64,000 nucleotides of DNA from Bacillota bacterium (GCA_023450835.1 JAEXGM010000255.1:24997-88996), one strand, 5' to 3'. Positions 41,923 through 51,687 are shown, counted from the first letter of the stretch. Translations and numbers: made by a program. Notes: generated from the sequence alone by a model not told the origin.

Positions 41923-43024
41923 TTGTTTCCCTCCGTATATTAATTAAAGGAATCTTTACAGATATCTTTGTTCCTTCTTTCTCAGCTGATTCTATATTAA
42001 AATCTCCCGATAATATTGAAACCCTTTCTTTCATCATTGATAGTCCGTAACCTGAAAAAATGTTGTCATGGGCTTTTTGTAAAGTATCATCCTTAATACC
42101 CACACCATCATCTTTTACCTGTACTCTTATGGACTTATCAGAATAATATATATCCACCCATATACCATTTGCTTTGCCATGTTTTATTGCGTTATTTACT
42201 GATTCCTGAATAATCCGAAACAAGGTAAGGTTAATGGCTGGCAGCAATATCTTTTCTTTATTATGTATTTTGAAATTAACTTTTATATTATAATTATTTG
42301 AGACATCACGTATGTACTTTTGTATTGCAGGAATTAATCCTAAATCATCCAAAGTCATAGGTCTTAAGCCATAAATAATATTTCTCATATCATTTATTGT
42401 TGACTTAATGGTTCCAACCATAGTCTGAAGCTCTAACTTAGCTCTGATTGGATCCAAATCGATCAATCTTGTACATAATTCAGTTTTATGCATCATAGTA
42501 GTCAAGTTCTGTACAGTTGAATCATGAAGATCTCTGGCTATTCTTTTTCTTTCATTTTCCTGAGTCTCAATTATATTCAGACCAAGCTCGTAACTTATCT
42601 TATTCTTTTTTAAATCCTCTGGTGAAGCCTCCAATGTTCTTGAATAGGTATCTTCACATAGATTTCCTTTTAATGTATGAAAACAATTCTTGATGTTATC
42701 CAAGTTATTTTTTCTCTTTATACACGCAAGAAAATTCTCTTCTGCCAGTTTTATATCCTGTTCTATATTGCTTTTTTTAGTTTTTAATTGAGATAATTTC
42801 TCAGTTTCTATATTTATATCTAATATATAAACTTCATCATTTACATTTTCTGACATTAATAATGAGATACTTTTTTGAACTTTTTTCTTTTTTTCTTCTA
42901 AAAGCTTCAGTTTTATATTAATTTGATTCATTTCTTCCTGAACCATTTTTTCATTATCATCTATATAATACAAAGCATCCCTTAATTGTTCCATAAAACC
43001 CATATTATCTTCCTGATAAATCAT
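41915..43024 (-). CDS. Cytoplasmic sensor histidine kinase (DegS-like)
   Basis: About 369 residues, without membrane helices. A long N-terminal coiled-coil sensor (to about 170), then the HisKA_3 dimerisation box ERKRIARDLHDSTVQNL with the phospho-acceptor histidine, and the HATPase domain (NNAIKHGKA, DDGVGIKDD, GYGLSMMKER). The start is placed at ATG 43024, with AGGAG 9 nt upstream; an upstream in-frame TTG is less likely. Being soluble with a coiled-coil sensor it resembles DegS. The stimulus is unknown. Confidence 0.9.
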   Translation of the reverse strand: MIYQEDNMGFMEQLRDALYYIDDNEKMVQEEMNQINIKLKLLEEKKKKVQKSISLLMSENVNDEVYILDINIETEKLSQLKTKKSNIEQDIKLAEENFLACIKRKNNLDNIKNCFHTLKGNLCEDTYSRTLEASPEDLKKNKISYELGLNIIETQENERKRIARDLHDSTVQNLTTMMHKTELCTRLIDLDPIRAKLELQTMVGTIKSTINDMRNIIYGLRPMTLDDLGLIPAIQKYIRDVSNNYNIKVNFKIHNKEKILLPAINLTLFRIIQESVNNAIKHGKANGIWVDIYYSDKSIRVQVKDDGVGIKDDTLQKAHDNIFSGYGLSMMKERVSILSGDFNIESAEKEGTKISVKIPLINIRRETNE

Positions 43025-43210
43025 ATTTGTTATTCTCCTGTATGTACTCAATATTTTAGAATATCAGGGTAATGTAAATGTGTTTTTATTCATTAGATAT
43101 AAATAATTTTTCTGATTAACTTCTAATAAATATATTCTATACCATTTATTGCATTTTTAAAAGTACTTTTTTATTTTTTGACATATTTTTATCATATTTT
43201 ATGCATTATT

Positions 43211-43648
43211 TTAATGATTACATCTTTTATAAAAATTTTCCGGTTTTATTTCGTATTTTATCATATTATGTTGTATTTTGTCATCATTTGTTTTAATAAA
43301 TCCAATTTTTTCAAATAACCTACCTTGGTTTGCCTCTGTAACAGCGTATATTTTATCATATTCTGATTGAAATCCTTTATCCACGACAAATCTCAAAAGA
43401 AATTCACCATTTTGCTGATTCCTTTTTGACTCTATAACAGCCAGGTTTTCAATAAGACACTCATCTCCCGCAGGCCTGATCAGTGCTGCCCCAATGGGAT
43501 TATTCTCTTTTAACCCTTCATAAAGGATAATATAGATATTGGTATTGTCATATACATATTCACCTTTACTGACACCAAATACTTTCTCCCATATGTCAAA
43601 GATTTCTGAAAGACTATTGCTGTCCATTACTGCTTTTACCTGTACCAT
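43211..43648 (-). CDS. GNAT-like acetyltransferase domain protein
   Basis: A 145-residue single-domain protein. The segments IYIILYEGLKENNPIGAALIRP, CLIENLAVIESKRNQQNGEFLL and VTEANQGRLFEKIGFIKT follow the beta4, motif A and C-terminal pattern of the GNAT fold, although the glycine-rich CoA loop is degenerate. The substrate is unknown. It is monocistronic, between rsmG and the kinase. Confidence 0.65.
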   Translation of the reverse strand: MVQVKAVMDSNSLSEIFDIWEKVFGVSKGEYVYDNTNIYIILYEGLKENNPIGAALIRPAGDECLIENLAVIESKRNQQNGEFLLRFVVDKGFQSEYDKIYAVTEANQGRLFEKIGFIKTNDDKIQHNMIKYEIKPENFYKRCNH

Positions 43649-43687
43649 ACTTGCTCCATTCTTTTACAAAATATAATTTATAATTAT

Positions 43688-44404
43688 TTATTGCAGCGGC
43701 TCTTTTGCAGGTTTACCAGCCAATCGTGGATATTTCAAGGATGTTTTATCTACCTTTTCAATCAAAACAAAAGACCTTCCCATAGTTTCATTCAGTGAGA
43801 ACTCCTCAAAACTTTTAATCTTTCCGCCGAGTGTACTTACTGCTTTCCTGGCAGCATCTAATTCTTCCTTAATATTTATACCTTTATATGATATAAACAT
43901 ACCTTTTATTTTCACAAAAGGAAGACAGTACTCTGACAAAGTTGAAAGATTGGATACTGCTCTTGAGAGACATAAATCATATTTCTCACGGTAATCTCCA
44001 TTCCTTCCCAGATCCTCTGCTCTTCCATGCATAGCATCAATTCCGGATAACCCAAGTTCTGAGATAACATCTTTTAAAAATGTTACTCTCTTATTCAGGG
44101 AATCAACCAAAGTAATAGTAAGCTGAGGAAAAACAATCTTTAAGGGAATACCGGGAAATCCTGCTCCGGTACCTATATCAATCACTTTTAAGGGCTGATC
44201 TACATTATAAACCCTAACTATACTTAAACTGTCTATAAAATGCTTTACTATAACCTCATCATAATCAGTAATTGCCGTAAGATTCATAACTTTATTTTTT
44301 TCTATCAGCATTTCATAATATTTAATAAACTGATCTGCCTGCTCCGGTGTAAGCACTATATTTTGTTTGCTTGCCTCTTCCAGCAGTTTTTCTCTTTTTC
44401 CCAT
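43688..44404 (-). CDS. rsmG: 16S rRNA (guanine527-N7)-methyltransferase
   Basis: About 238 residues, RsmG (GidB). SAM-binding motif I is VIDIGTGAGFPGIPL (about 73-87), and LVDSLNKRVTFLKDV follows. It methylates N7 of G527 in 16S rRNA; loss gives low-level streptomycin resistance in several bacteria. The start ATG at 44404 is preferred because a ribosome site (AAAGG) is 13 nt upstream; the ATG at 44416 abuts it. It lies downstream of mnmG in the classic gidA-gidB order, but separated from it by a 230-bp repeat-bearing gap. Confidence 0.94.
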   Translation of the reverse strand: MGKREKLLEEASKQNIVLTPEQADQFIKYYEMLIEKNKVMNLTAITDYDEVIVKHFIDSLSIVRVYNVDQPLKVIDIGTGAGFPGIPLKIVFPQLTITLVDSLNKRVTFLKDVISELGLSGIDAMHGRAEDLGRNGDYREKYDLCLSRAVSNLSTLSEYCLPFVKIKGMFISYKGINIKEELDAARKAVSTLGGKIKSFEEFSLNETMGRSFVLIEKVDKTSLKYPRLAGKPAKEPLQ

Positions 44405-44545
44405 ATTAATAATCATGCCTTTCTTACAACCCGCAAGCTTTGAGCCTCAGGTACAAAATTGCGTGTGCAATTATCTTTTAATTATCACACTAACGAACAT
44501 TTGGCCGTAAAGCCACTCAATATCGGATGTGAAATATCTTGTATT

Positions 44546-44640
44546 TCACACTAACACTTATTCCTTTTCCAACGCGCCTCATATTTGGCCGAGGATTTCG
44601 CGGGCACAAACATGTGTGTGAAAATTATCTTTTTAATTTT
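44546..44640 (+). repeat. Dispersed hairpin repeat, copy 4
   Basis: CCAACGCGCCTCATATTTGG, then GCCGAGGATTTCGCGGGC, then ACATGTGTGTGAAAATTATC. Nearly the reverse complement of the unit at 60.6-60.7 kb. A partial upstream unit (about 44462-44545) shows TTTGGCC and TGTGAAATAT fragments. It sits just after the mnmG stop codon. Confidence 0.82.
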
Positions 44641-44645
44641 CCACA

Positions 44646-46532
44646 TTAATTGTCTTTTCTCATGAACTGTTCCAGGTATACGAGCAATACAGATATGTCT
44701 GCCGGTGATACCCCTGATATTCTTGATGCCTGTCCCACGGAAGCCGGTTTTAGTTTAATGAGTTTTTGTCTGGCCTCTATTCTTAAACTCTTAACCTGTT
44801 CATAATCAATATTTTCAGGAATATTTTTATTTTCAAGTTTCTTAAACTGGTCAACCTGCCTTAACTGTCTTTCTATATATCCTTCATATTTAATATTAAT
44901 ATTAACCTGGTCTCTGACATCCTTAGGCAACGGATTTCTTTGTGTATCAATGGGCTCCAGAATATCATAATTTAATTCCGGTCTTCTTATCAATTCCCCT
45001 ACTGTTGTCCCTGTTTTTAACTCCTGGCTATTGTTATTATTTAAGAATTCCTGCACAAAAGCTGACGCACCGATTAATGCCTCTTTTACTCTTTTAGTTT
45101 CTTTCGCTATTTCTTCTTCTTTTTTCAGTAATTCCTGGTATCTTTCATCACTAATTAATCCTACCTGGTAACCCTTTCCTGTCAAACGAAGATCCGCATT
45201 ATCCTGTCTTAACAGTAACCGGTATTCGGCCCTTGATGTCATCATCCGATATGGCTCATGTGTTTCTTTTGTAACAAGATCATCAATTAATACGCCGATA
45301 TATGCTTCGGAGCGGTCCAATACTAAGGGTTCTCTATTCAATAATTTCATGGAAGCATTGATTCCCGCAATTAACCCCTGGGCAGCCGCTTCTTCATATC
45401 CGGAGCTTCCGTTGAACTGACCGCCGCTAAATAATCCCTCAACATTTTTAAATTCCAAGGATGCTTTTAATTGGTTCGGATTAATGCAATCATACTCGAT
45501 TGCATAAGCATTTCTTACTATCTTTGCATTTTCCAAGCCTGCTACACTTCTATACATCTGATATTGTACATCTTCCGGCAGTGAACTTGACATACCTCCG
45601 ATATACATTTCATTGGTATAGTTTCCTTCCGGCTCAATAAATACCTGGTGCCTGTCCTTATCCGCAAATCTTACAACTTTATCTTCTATGGAGGGACAAT
45701 ACCTTGGACCTGTTCCTTTGATATCTCCGCAAAATAAGGGAGAACGGTGTATATTGTCCCGTATAATTTTATGAGTCGATTCATTTGTATAAGTAAGCCA
45801 GCAGGATACCTGTTCCTTTTTAATATCTTCTTCCTTATTTGTAAAGGAAAAAGGAACAATTTCCTCATCTCCGAACTGCTCTTCCATCTTACTGAAATCA
45901 ATGGAGCGCTTATCAATTCTCGCAGGGGTACCTGTCTTAAAACGGTACATCTCTATACCTGCACTCTGTAAAGACTCGGTAAGAAAATTAGCTGACTTTA
46001 GACCATTTGGTCCTGTATAATTACTGATATCTCCGGTTATACACCTTGCATTCAGGTAAGTTCCTGTACATAATATTACTGCCTTAGCCGGATAGATTGC
46101 GTTTGAAAAAGTCTTTACCCCTGTAATCTTTCCTTCTTCAACAAGTACTTCCGTAACCTCTGCCTGCTTTAAAGTAAGGTTATCCGAATTCTCCAGAATT
46201 CTTCTCATTTCTCTGCTGTAATCCTGTTTATCGGCCTGTGCTCTTAAAGAATGAACTGCCGGTCCCTTTGATATATTTAACATCTTAGACTGAATATAAG
46301 TCTTATCAATATTTTTTCCCATCTCTCCGCCAAGAGCATCAATTTCTTTTACCAAATGTCCCTTGGAAGTGCCTCCTATATTTGGGTTACAAGGCATTAA
46401 CGCAATACTATCCATGCTTATTGTTAATATTAAGGTATTTAAACCGAGTCGTGAACAGGCAAGAGCTGCTTCACAGCCTGCATGTCCGGCTCCGATTACC
46501 ACCACATCATAACTTTCATAAATATGTGACAT
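44646..46532 (-). CDS. mnmG: tRNA uridine-5-carboxymethylaminomethyl modification enzyme MnmG
   Basis: 628 residues of the GidA/MnmG FAD protein. The dinucleotide fold GAGHAGCEAA is at about 14-23, MPCNPNIGGTSKGHLVKEIDALGG is the conserved family segment, and FSGGQFNGSSGYEEAAAQGL lies at about 370-389. With MnmE it installs cmnm5 at the wobble uridine of several tRNAs. The gene starts 17 nt after the mnmE stop, in the usual mnmE-mnmG order. Confidence 0.97.
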   Translation of the reverse strand: MSHIYESYDVVVIGAGHAGCEAALACSRLGLNTLILTISMDSIALMPCNPNIGGTSKGHLVKEIDALGGEMGKNIDKTYIQSKMLNISKGPAVHSLRAQADKQDYSREMRRILENSDNLTLKQAEVTEVLVEEGKITGVKTFSNAIYPAKAVILCTGTYLNARCITGDISNYTGPNGLKSANFLTESLQSAGIEMYRFKTGTPARIDKRSIDFSKMEEQFGDEEIVPFSFTNKEEDIKKEQVSCWLTYTNESTHKIIRDNIHRSPLFCGDIKGTGPRYCPSIEDKVVRFADKDRHQVFIEPEGNYTNEMYIGGMSSSLPEDVQYQMYRSVAGLENAKIVRNAYAIEYDCINPNQLKASLEFKNVEGLFSGGQFNGSSGYEEAAAQGLIAGINASMKLLNREPLVLDRSEAYIGVLIDDLVTKETHEPYRMMTSRAEYRLLLRQDNADLRLTGKGYQVGLISDERYQELLKKEEEIAKETKRVKEALIGASAFVQEFLNNNNSQELKTGTTVGELIRRPELNYDILEPIDTQRNPLPKDVRDQVNINIKYEGYIERQLRQVDQFKKLENKNIPENIDYEQVKSLRIEARQKLIKLKPASVGQASRISGVSPADISVLLVYLEQFMRKDN

Positions 46533-46548
46533 AAGCTGCCTCCTATCT

Positions 46549-47925
46549 CTATTTTCCCATGCAGAACTCGCGGAAAATTGTATTTACCAGATCCTCATCG
46601 ACCTGTTCTCCGGTTATACGGCCCAGGGCTTCGTATGCATTCATTAAATCAACAGCATATAAATCTTCCGGCATATTGTCATCTATGGTCTGCTGTACTG
46701 TCTTAAGACTTTCCTGGCTTTGTCTTAATGCCTCTTCCTGCCTTAGATTTGTAATATAAACTTCATCATTGTATTCCAATATACCTTTAAAATACATATT
46801 CTTAATATGCTCTTCCAGTTCTTCCAGCCCTTCTTTTTCCTTAGCAGATATAAATAATATTTCTTTCTCCAGCTTTTGTTTCATTATGTCAGGAGTTATA
46901 ATAGGGCTTAGATCCGATTTATTTAATAAGATAACTGCATTCCTGTCTTTTATCATTTCTATAATTTCTTCATCATTTTCATCCAAAGGTGTCGACGCGT
47001 CAACGACATAAAGAATTAAGTCGCTATCCTTTGTCATTGATCTGGCTCTCTCTACACCCATATTTTCTACAATATCCGTAGTATTTCTAATTCCCGCGGT
47101 ATCAATAATATTAAGACTCAGATCTCCTATCATAAGCGATTCCTCCAGAGTATCTCTGGTGGTACCCGGTATATCGGTAACAATCGCTCTTTCTATCCCC
47201 ATCAGTGCATTCAGCAGGGAGGACTTTCCTGCATTCGGCTTACCGACAATTACAGTTCTGATGCCTTCTTTTATAATTCTTCCATTACCCACAGTATCTA
47301 AAAGTTTCTGAATATCCTTATTATAATGATTAATATTATCCTCTAAGGTATACTTAAAATCATCTAAATCGATATGCTCAGGGTCATCAAGTCCTGCTTC
47401 CAGATATGCCAGATCATGAAGAATGCTTTCACGAAGCTCCTTAATCTTACTATAAACATTTCCTTTTAACTGGCTGAGAGAATTCTTAAGAGCATAACTA
47501 TTCTTAGCATTAATAATATCCGATACCGCTTCAGCCTGAGACAAATCTATTCTTCCGTTTAAAAAGGCTCTTTTGGTAAATTCACCGGGTTCCGCTATTC
47601 TCGCACCGTTTTTTATTACTGTCTCCAACACTTTTTTTGTTACAACTACTCCTCCATGGCAGTTAATCTCCACCACATCTTCCCTGGTATAGGTATTGGG
47701 AGCTTTCATAATTACTGTTAAGACTTCATCTATTACATTACCCTGCTCTTTTATATATCCATAATGTACCGTATGACTTTTCATAGAGGATAATTTTTTT
47801 TCTTCTTTTTTAGGCTGAAATACTTTATCTGCAACTGCTATTGCCTCCGGTCCGCTAATGCGGATTATACTTATACCGCCGTTATTTACCGCAGTAGCAA
47901 TTGCTGCTATCGTATCTATATTCAT
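46549..47925 (-). CDS. mnmE: tRNA modification GTPase MnmE
   Basis: 458 residues. N-terminal tetrahydrofolate-binding domain (CHGGVVVTKKVLE), helical domain, and inserted GTPase with GKPNAGKSSLLNAL (G1, about 224-237), TTRDTLEE (G2), DTAGIR (G3) and NKSD (G4), ending with the C-terminal CMGK cysteine motif used in the family. It works with MnmG on wobble uridines. AGGAGG precedes ATG. Confidence 0.97.
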   Translation of the reverse strand: MNIDTIAAIATAVNNGGISIIRISGPEAIAVADKVFQPKKEEKKLSSMKSHTVHYGYIKEQGNVIDEVLTVIMKAPNTYTREDVVEINCHGGVVVTKKVLETVIKNGARIAEPGEFTKRAFLNGRIDLSQAEAVSDIINAKNSYALKNSLSQLKGNVYSKIKELRESILHDLAYLEAGLDDPEHIDLDDFKYTLEDNINHYNKDIQKLLDTVGNGRIIKEGIRTVIVGKPNAGKSSLLNALMGIERAIVTDIPGTTRDTLEESLMIGDLSLNIIDTAGIRNTTDIVENMGVERARSMTKDSDLILYVVDASTPLDENDEEIIEMIKDRNAVILLNKSDLSPIITPDIMKQKLEKEILFISAKEKEGLEELEEHIKNMYFKGILEYNDEVYITNLRQEEALRQSQESLKTVQQTIDDNMPEDLYAVDLMNAYEALGRITGEQVDEDLVNTIFREFCMGK

Positions 47926-48172
47926 ATTTATACCTCCTGCATAACCCAGACCTGTCTGCGTTACTGCTTTAATAAATCATTTGAAAGGAACTCTCAAACT
48001 TATATCCCTGCATATCGCAAGTTTGCTTGTGATATTGCTTTAATAAAAAGTTTGAAAATGCTATTCTTTCAAACTTGCCTCATTCATAAGAAATATGTGC
48101 CAAGGATTACATAGGCACAAACCTTCTAAGTGAAAAATTAATCTTATTTTTTGGTTATTTACGTTTATTCCT
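47926..48172 (+). repeat. mnmE-jag intergenic region with degenerate hairpin repeat (copy 7)
   Basis: About 48060-48160 matches the family: TTGCCTCATTCATAAG, stem TGTGCC / GGCACA around AAGGATTACATA, then AGTGAAAAATTAATC. The stem pairs are retained although the sequence differs. A weaker fragment lies at 47985-48050. No gene. Confidence 0.6.
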
Positions 48173-48208
48173 AAAAAAAGCGTATCAAAGCAATTTCCTT
48201 TAATACGC
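48173..48208 (-). terminator. Terminator of the jag gene cluster
   Basis: GCGTAT (48180-48185) pairs with ATACGC (48203-48208), extended by AAAG/CTTT, followed on the minus strand by T7. Confidence 0.75.
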
Positions 48209-48218
48209 CCTTTTTTCC

Positions 48219-48980
48219 CTATTCTAATTCACTTGTTTTAACAACATCTTCTCTGTGTTTATGAGTGTATCCGCCGTATTCTTTTTTGGGTTTGTTTCCG
48301 TACTGCGGTTTATAATGGCTGTTCTGATTATTGTATTTATAGTCTTTTTGCTGTGCACTCTTTTTTAAAGTAACTACAACTTTTCTAAAAGGTTCTTCAC
48401 CCTCACTGTGTGTCTCTACAAACTTATCGTTTTGCAGAACAGAATGAATGATTCTTCTCTCATAAGGATTCATAGGTTCCAGGGCAACCGGTTTCCTTGT
48501 TCTCTTTACTTTAAATGCAATATTCTTACCAAGGTTCTCTAAAGTCTCTTTTCTTCTTTGCCTGTAATTTTCTGTATCAAGTTTAACCTTAATATACTTC
48601 TCACTGCCTTTATTCAATACCAGACTTACAAGATACTGAAGAGAATCAAGAGTTTGTCCTCTCTTACCGATTAATACTCCCATATCATCACCCAGTACAT
48701 TGATATCCATGGAAGATTCCTCTTCATCAAAGTTAACTTCAACCGTAGCTTCAATTCCCATAGCCTTAAATACTTTATTCAGAAAATCCTTCGCGGCATA
48801 ATCAGCACCTTGCTTCATTCTGGCTCTTATCTTAGCCGGCTTGTTAAACAGTCCTAAAAATCCGCTGCTCTCTTTTTCAATTACCTCATACTCAATACGG
48901 TCACTTGTCGTTTGTAGTTTAATAAGTGCTTCTGTTATGGCTTCATCTACAGTTTTTGCAGTAATATCCAACCAATCCAT
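48219..48980 (-). CDS. jag: Jag / KhpB RNA-binding protein
   Basis: 253 residues. N-terminal Jag domain (to about 55), KH domain with IGKRGQTLDSLQYLVS (about 105-120), R3H domain with NPYERRIIHSVLQ (about 178-190). The C-terminus (about 212-253) is a low-complexity Lys/Asn/Tyr/Gly-rich tail not seen in the core family. It binds RNA as a KhpA-KhpB partner and affects cell division and envelope genes. It is immediately downstream of yidC, 1 nt from its stop, with AAGGGGG before the ATG. Confidence 0.93.
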   Translation of the reverse strand: MDWLDITAKTVDEAITEALIKLQTTSDRIEYEVIEKESSGFLGLFNKPAKIRARMKQGADYAAKDFLNKVFKAMGIEATVEVNFDEEESSMDINVLGDDMGVLIGKRGQTLDSLQYLVSLVLNKGSEKYIKVKLDTENYRQRRKETLENLGKNIAFKVKRTRKPVALEPMNPYERRIIHSVLQNDKFVETHSEGEEPFRKVVVTLKKSAQQKDYKYNNQNSHYKPQYGNKPKKEYGGYTHKHREDVVKTSELE

Positions 48981-50261
48981 TTACTTATCCCCCTTATTAT
49001 CCTTGTTTCTCGATTTCAGGAGATTCGCATTAGCAGAAATACTTCCCGCTTTATAGGCAGTATCACTCTTTCCTGAATTTGAGTCAACATAATTTTTCTT
49101 AACTGAATTTGCATAGTCAGAGGTAGAACCTGTATTTTCTGGCACTTGAGCCTGCAGCCTTGATGAAATTGATTTTGTCTGAGTCTTTGCTAAATCTTCT
49201 AAAGTGGCATTAGGGTCCAATCCTAACTTAGCTTTCTTCTTGCCTGCTTTTTCTATGTTCTTCTTAATCATATCATCGATATCAATTTTTGACAGAATCC
49301 TATTAATAACATACTGCTGGCCAATTGCAAATAAACTGCCTGCTATCCAGTAAATACCGATACCTACAGGGAACATAAAGCAGAATACACCGGACATAAT
49401 AGGCATAACATTGTTCATCATTCCCATGGAAGCAGCCATGGGGTTGTCCTTGTCCACAGGAGTAGGGTTAGCAGCCATCATTTGTTTTGTCTGAATGAAC
49501 TGAAGACCTGCTGCTAAAAACGGAATAATAATTCCCGGGAATTTAACACCCGGTTTGTCAAGAATATTAATTGTATTAAAAAGACTGTTTACATCAATAA
49601 TATGAGCTGAGTTTGTTTCAATAATAGATTTTAAACCAGGGAAATCGCTTACTAACTTAGTCCAGTTTTCAGGAGTAAATTTCGCCAGAATATCAATTAT
49701 ATGGTTTAATGTTAAGCTGCCATTTGCCATTTCTGTAAATTTTGCGGTATTTACCTGTCCAAGTTTTGCAAACTCTTTCATGATATCAAGATAATTTCCG
49801 TTACTTATAACTGCTTCACCGATATGTTTATACCAAACATTAATTTCTGTTACATAAGCAGGTATATGATAAATAACCTGATATAACGCGAACATAATAG
49901 GAAGCTGAATTAATAAAGGAAGACACCCGGAAGTAGGATTTGCTCCGTACTTCATATATACAGCCTGAGTTTCCGCCTGCTGTTTTCTCATAGATGCTTC
50001 ATCTTTTTTTCCTTTGTACTTAGCAGTAATTGCTGTAAGTTCAGGGTTCATTTTAGCAGAAAGTTTACTGAATTTCTGCTGTTTTATTGTCAGAGGAGTC
50101 ATAAGACCTCTTACAATAAAGGTAAACAAAACGATTACCAATGCTACGTTGTGTATTCCAAACAGTCCTAAAAAAACATAGATACCATTTAATATCCATC
50201 CTAATAATGTTGCGATAGGTCCTAATATACCACCACTCTGGGTTAACACTGCCTCTAACAA
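48981..50261 (-). CDS. yidC: Membrane protein insertase YidC
   Basis: About 426 residues. Membrane helices include the first at ILGPIATLLGWILNGIYVFLG, then a conserved core (RGLMTPLTIKQQKFSKLSAKMNPEL..., FALYQVIYHIP, GIYWIAGSLFAIGQQYVINRI). A TTG start is chosen because AGGAGG lies 7 nt upstream; a longer ATG frame reads through that ribosome site. It inserts small membrane proteins with or without SecYEG. A long extracytoplasmic loop between the first two core helices (about 120-210) is larger than in Bacillus YidC. C-terminal cytoplasmic tail basic and Asn/Ser-rich. Confidence 0.93.
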   Translation of the reverse strand: MLEAVLTQSGGILGPIATLLGWILNGIYVFLGLFGIHNVALVIVLFTFIVRGLMTPLTIKQQKFSKLSAKMNPELTAITAKYKGKKDEASMRKQQAETQAVYMKYGANPTSGCLPLLIQLPIMFALYQVIYHIPAYVTEINVWYKHIGEAVISNGNYLDIMKEFAKLGQVNTAKFTEMANGSLTLNHIIDILAKFTPENWTKLVSDFPGLKSIIETNSAHIIDVNSLFNTINILDKPGVKFPGIIIPFLAAGLQFIQTKQMMAANPTPVDKDNPMAASMGMMNNVMPIMSGVFCFMFPVGIGIYWIAGSLFAIGQQYVINRILSKIDIDDMIKKNIEKAGKKKAKLGLDPNATLEDLAKTQTKSISSRLQAQVPENTGSTSDYANSVKKNYVDSNSGKSDTAYKAGSISANANLLKSRNKDNKGDK

Positions 50262-50391
50262 TTTTCTTCCTCCTTGAACACTCCGAACTTGCAGTAATAA
50301 AATATCAGACGACATATTTGCCGTCATCCCTCTGATTATAGGAACATCTTTCTATTCCTATACTTTATTTTCCTATAAAATAAATATAAAA

Positions 50392-50604
50392 CTACGGCAC
50401 CGGGTCATATCCGCCTGTATGGAAAGGATGACATCTTAATATACGCCTTACGGCAAGATATCCTCCTTTGATGACACCATATTTTTCCAGCGCTTGAATA
50501 GCATAAGAAGAGCAGGTAGGTACATAGATACAACTTGACCTCCCTTTCAAGGGCGAAATAAATTTCCTGTAAAATTTTATAATTCCTATTAAAACTCGTT
50601 TCAT
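50392..50604 (-). CDS. yidD: Membrane protein insertion efficiency factor YidD
   Basis: 70 residues. GIIKFYRKFISPLKGRSSCIYVPTCSSYAIQALEKYG is the family hallmark (cut here in two overlapping parts: FYRKFISPLKG and CIYVPTCSSYA). A small amphipathic protein associated with the membrane, helping YidC-dependent insertion. The ATG overlaps the rnpA stop (TGATG), so translation is coupled. It lies between rnpA and yidC, the conserved position. Confidence 0.95.
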   Translation of the reverse strand: MKRVLIGIIKFYRKFISPLKGRSSCIYVPTCSSYAIQALEKYGVIKGGYLAVRRILRCHPFHTGGYDPVP

Positions 50605-50954
50605 CACGATTTTGTTGTCTCTTTCAGAATTTTGTGCATTCTTGATAAATGAAGTAATGCACTGTTAATTTCCAAGTAGTTTCTACCCTTTGCTCCTGCT
50701 CTTGCTATAACGACAATGTCTAAACCACTATTAAACATTTCTTCGTTTAATCTGTAACTTTCTCTTATTAATCTGGTAATCCTGTGTCTGATTACACTAT
50801 TGCCAACTTTTTTACTAACCGAAACACCGAGTTTGTTTCTTTCTGTATGGTTTTCCATTACGTACATAATAAGATACGTATTAGCCAAAGACTTGCCGCT
50901 TTTATAAACGGACTTAAAGTTGGCATTTTTTTTCATAGATTCTGATAGTTTCAA
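50604..50954 (-). CDS. rnpA: Ribonuclease P protein component
   Basis: 116 residues. The conserved RNR-type basic helix is GNSVIRHRITRLIRESYRL (about 51-69), with SVSKKVG before it. It cooperates with RNase P RNA to mature tRNA 5' ends. A TTG start (giving M-K-L-S-E-S) matches the usual N-terminus MKxSESLKKN; the next ATG would remove it. Gene order rpmH-rnpA-yidD-yidC-jag is universal in Firmicutes. Confidence 0.94.
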   Translation of the reverse strand: MKLSESMKKNANFKSVYKSGKSLANTYLIMYVMENHTERNKLGVSVSKKVGNSVIRHRITRLIRESYRLNEEMFNSGLDIVVIARAGAKGRNYLEINSALLHLSRMHKILKETTKS

Positions 50955-51015
50955 GACTTTTCGGCCCTTTCTTTAAAAAAGAAATAAAGAGAAGAAAAGG
51001 CCACAGTAATGCGAC

Positions 51016-51150
51016 CTAAGCTGATAATTTGTGTCTGCCTTTAGCTCTTCTGCTGGATAATACTTTTCTGCCGTTGGCAGTGCTCATTCTTGCTCTAAAT
51101 CCATGAACTTTAGATCTGCTTCTTTTTTTAGGCTGGAATGTCATCTTCAT
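51016..51150 (-). CDS. rpmH: 50S ribosomal protein L34
   Basis: 44 residues, very basic: MKMTFQPKKRSRSKVHGF, then RARMSTANGRKVLSSRRAKG, ending HKLSA. A textbook L34. Start ATG supported by an AGGAGG-type site immediately upstream. First gene left of oriC on the minus strand. Confidence 0.97.
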   Translation of the reverse strand: MKMTFQPKKRSRSKVHGFRARMSTANGRKVLSSRRAKGRHKLSA

Positions 51151-51637
51151 AACGGGCACCTCCTTTATATATACCAAAACATAATGGTAAGCGTATTTAT
51201 TCTATTTTAATAATTTAAAATATTATGTTTATTATATCTTTGAAATGCTTGTACGTCAAGTATTTCTTATCATCATTTGCTATATTCCAGAAAATTACTG
51301 TGCTTTTTTTCTCATTTTCTACCCGGTTAGATATTTCTTATTATAAATTTCCATAAATAGTATTATTATTTCAAAAAAATAGAAAAAATATTAAAAACAA
51401 TTGTTTCACACAAAGTTATCCACAAATTGTTGATGATTTGTGGATAACTTTGTGAAATGGTGTGAATATTTTGTCTGATTAATTCGAACAATTCTTTATT
51501 TTCACTGGTTTTCTTTCTGTTAATACTCTGCACAAAAAACTCACATAACTGTTAATAAATTCATTTGGCCTGGGGATATCCACCCCTTTCCGCCATTTTA
51601 GTTACATATTATCATTGAAATATCCACAATTTTGTTA
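51151..51637. other. oriC region upstream of dnaA
   Basis: An 18-bp perfect inverted repeat (51409-51426 with 51437-51454) contains two perfect DnaA boxes, TTATCCACA (51416-51424) and its complement (51439-51447). Near-boxes follow: ATATCCACC near 51577 and ATATCCACA at 51620. A very AT-rich stretch (51361-51405) may be the unwinding element. Together with the dnaA-dnaN gap this is a bipartite clostridial-type origin. Confidence 0.85.
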
Positions 51638-51643
51638 TATTAT
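51615..51643 (+). promoter_or_regulatory. dnaA promoter
   Basis: TTGAAA (51615-51620), 17-bp spacer, TATTAT (51638-51643). A DnaA-box-like ATATCCACA overlaps the spacer, consistent with autoregulation. Confidence 0.65.
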
Positions 51644-51687
51644 ATTAAGAAGAATGTATGAAATTTTATTTTAGGGAGATTAGAGTA

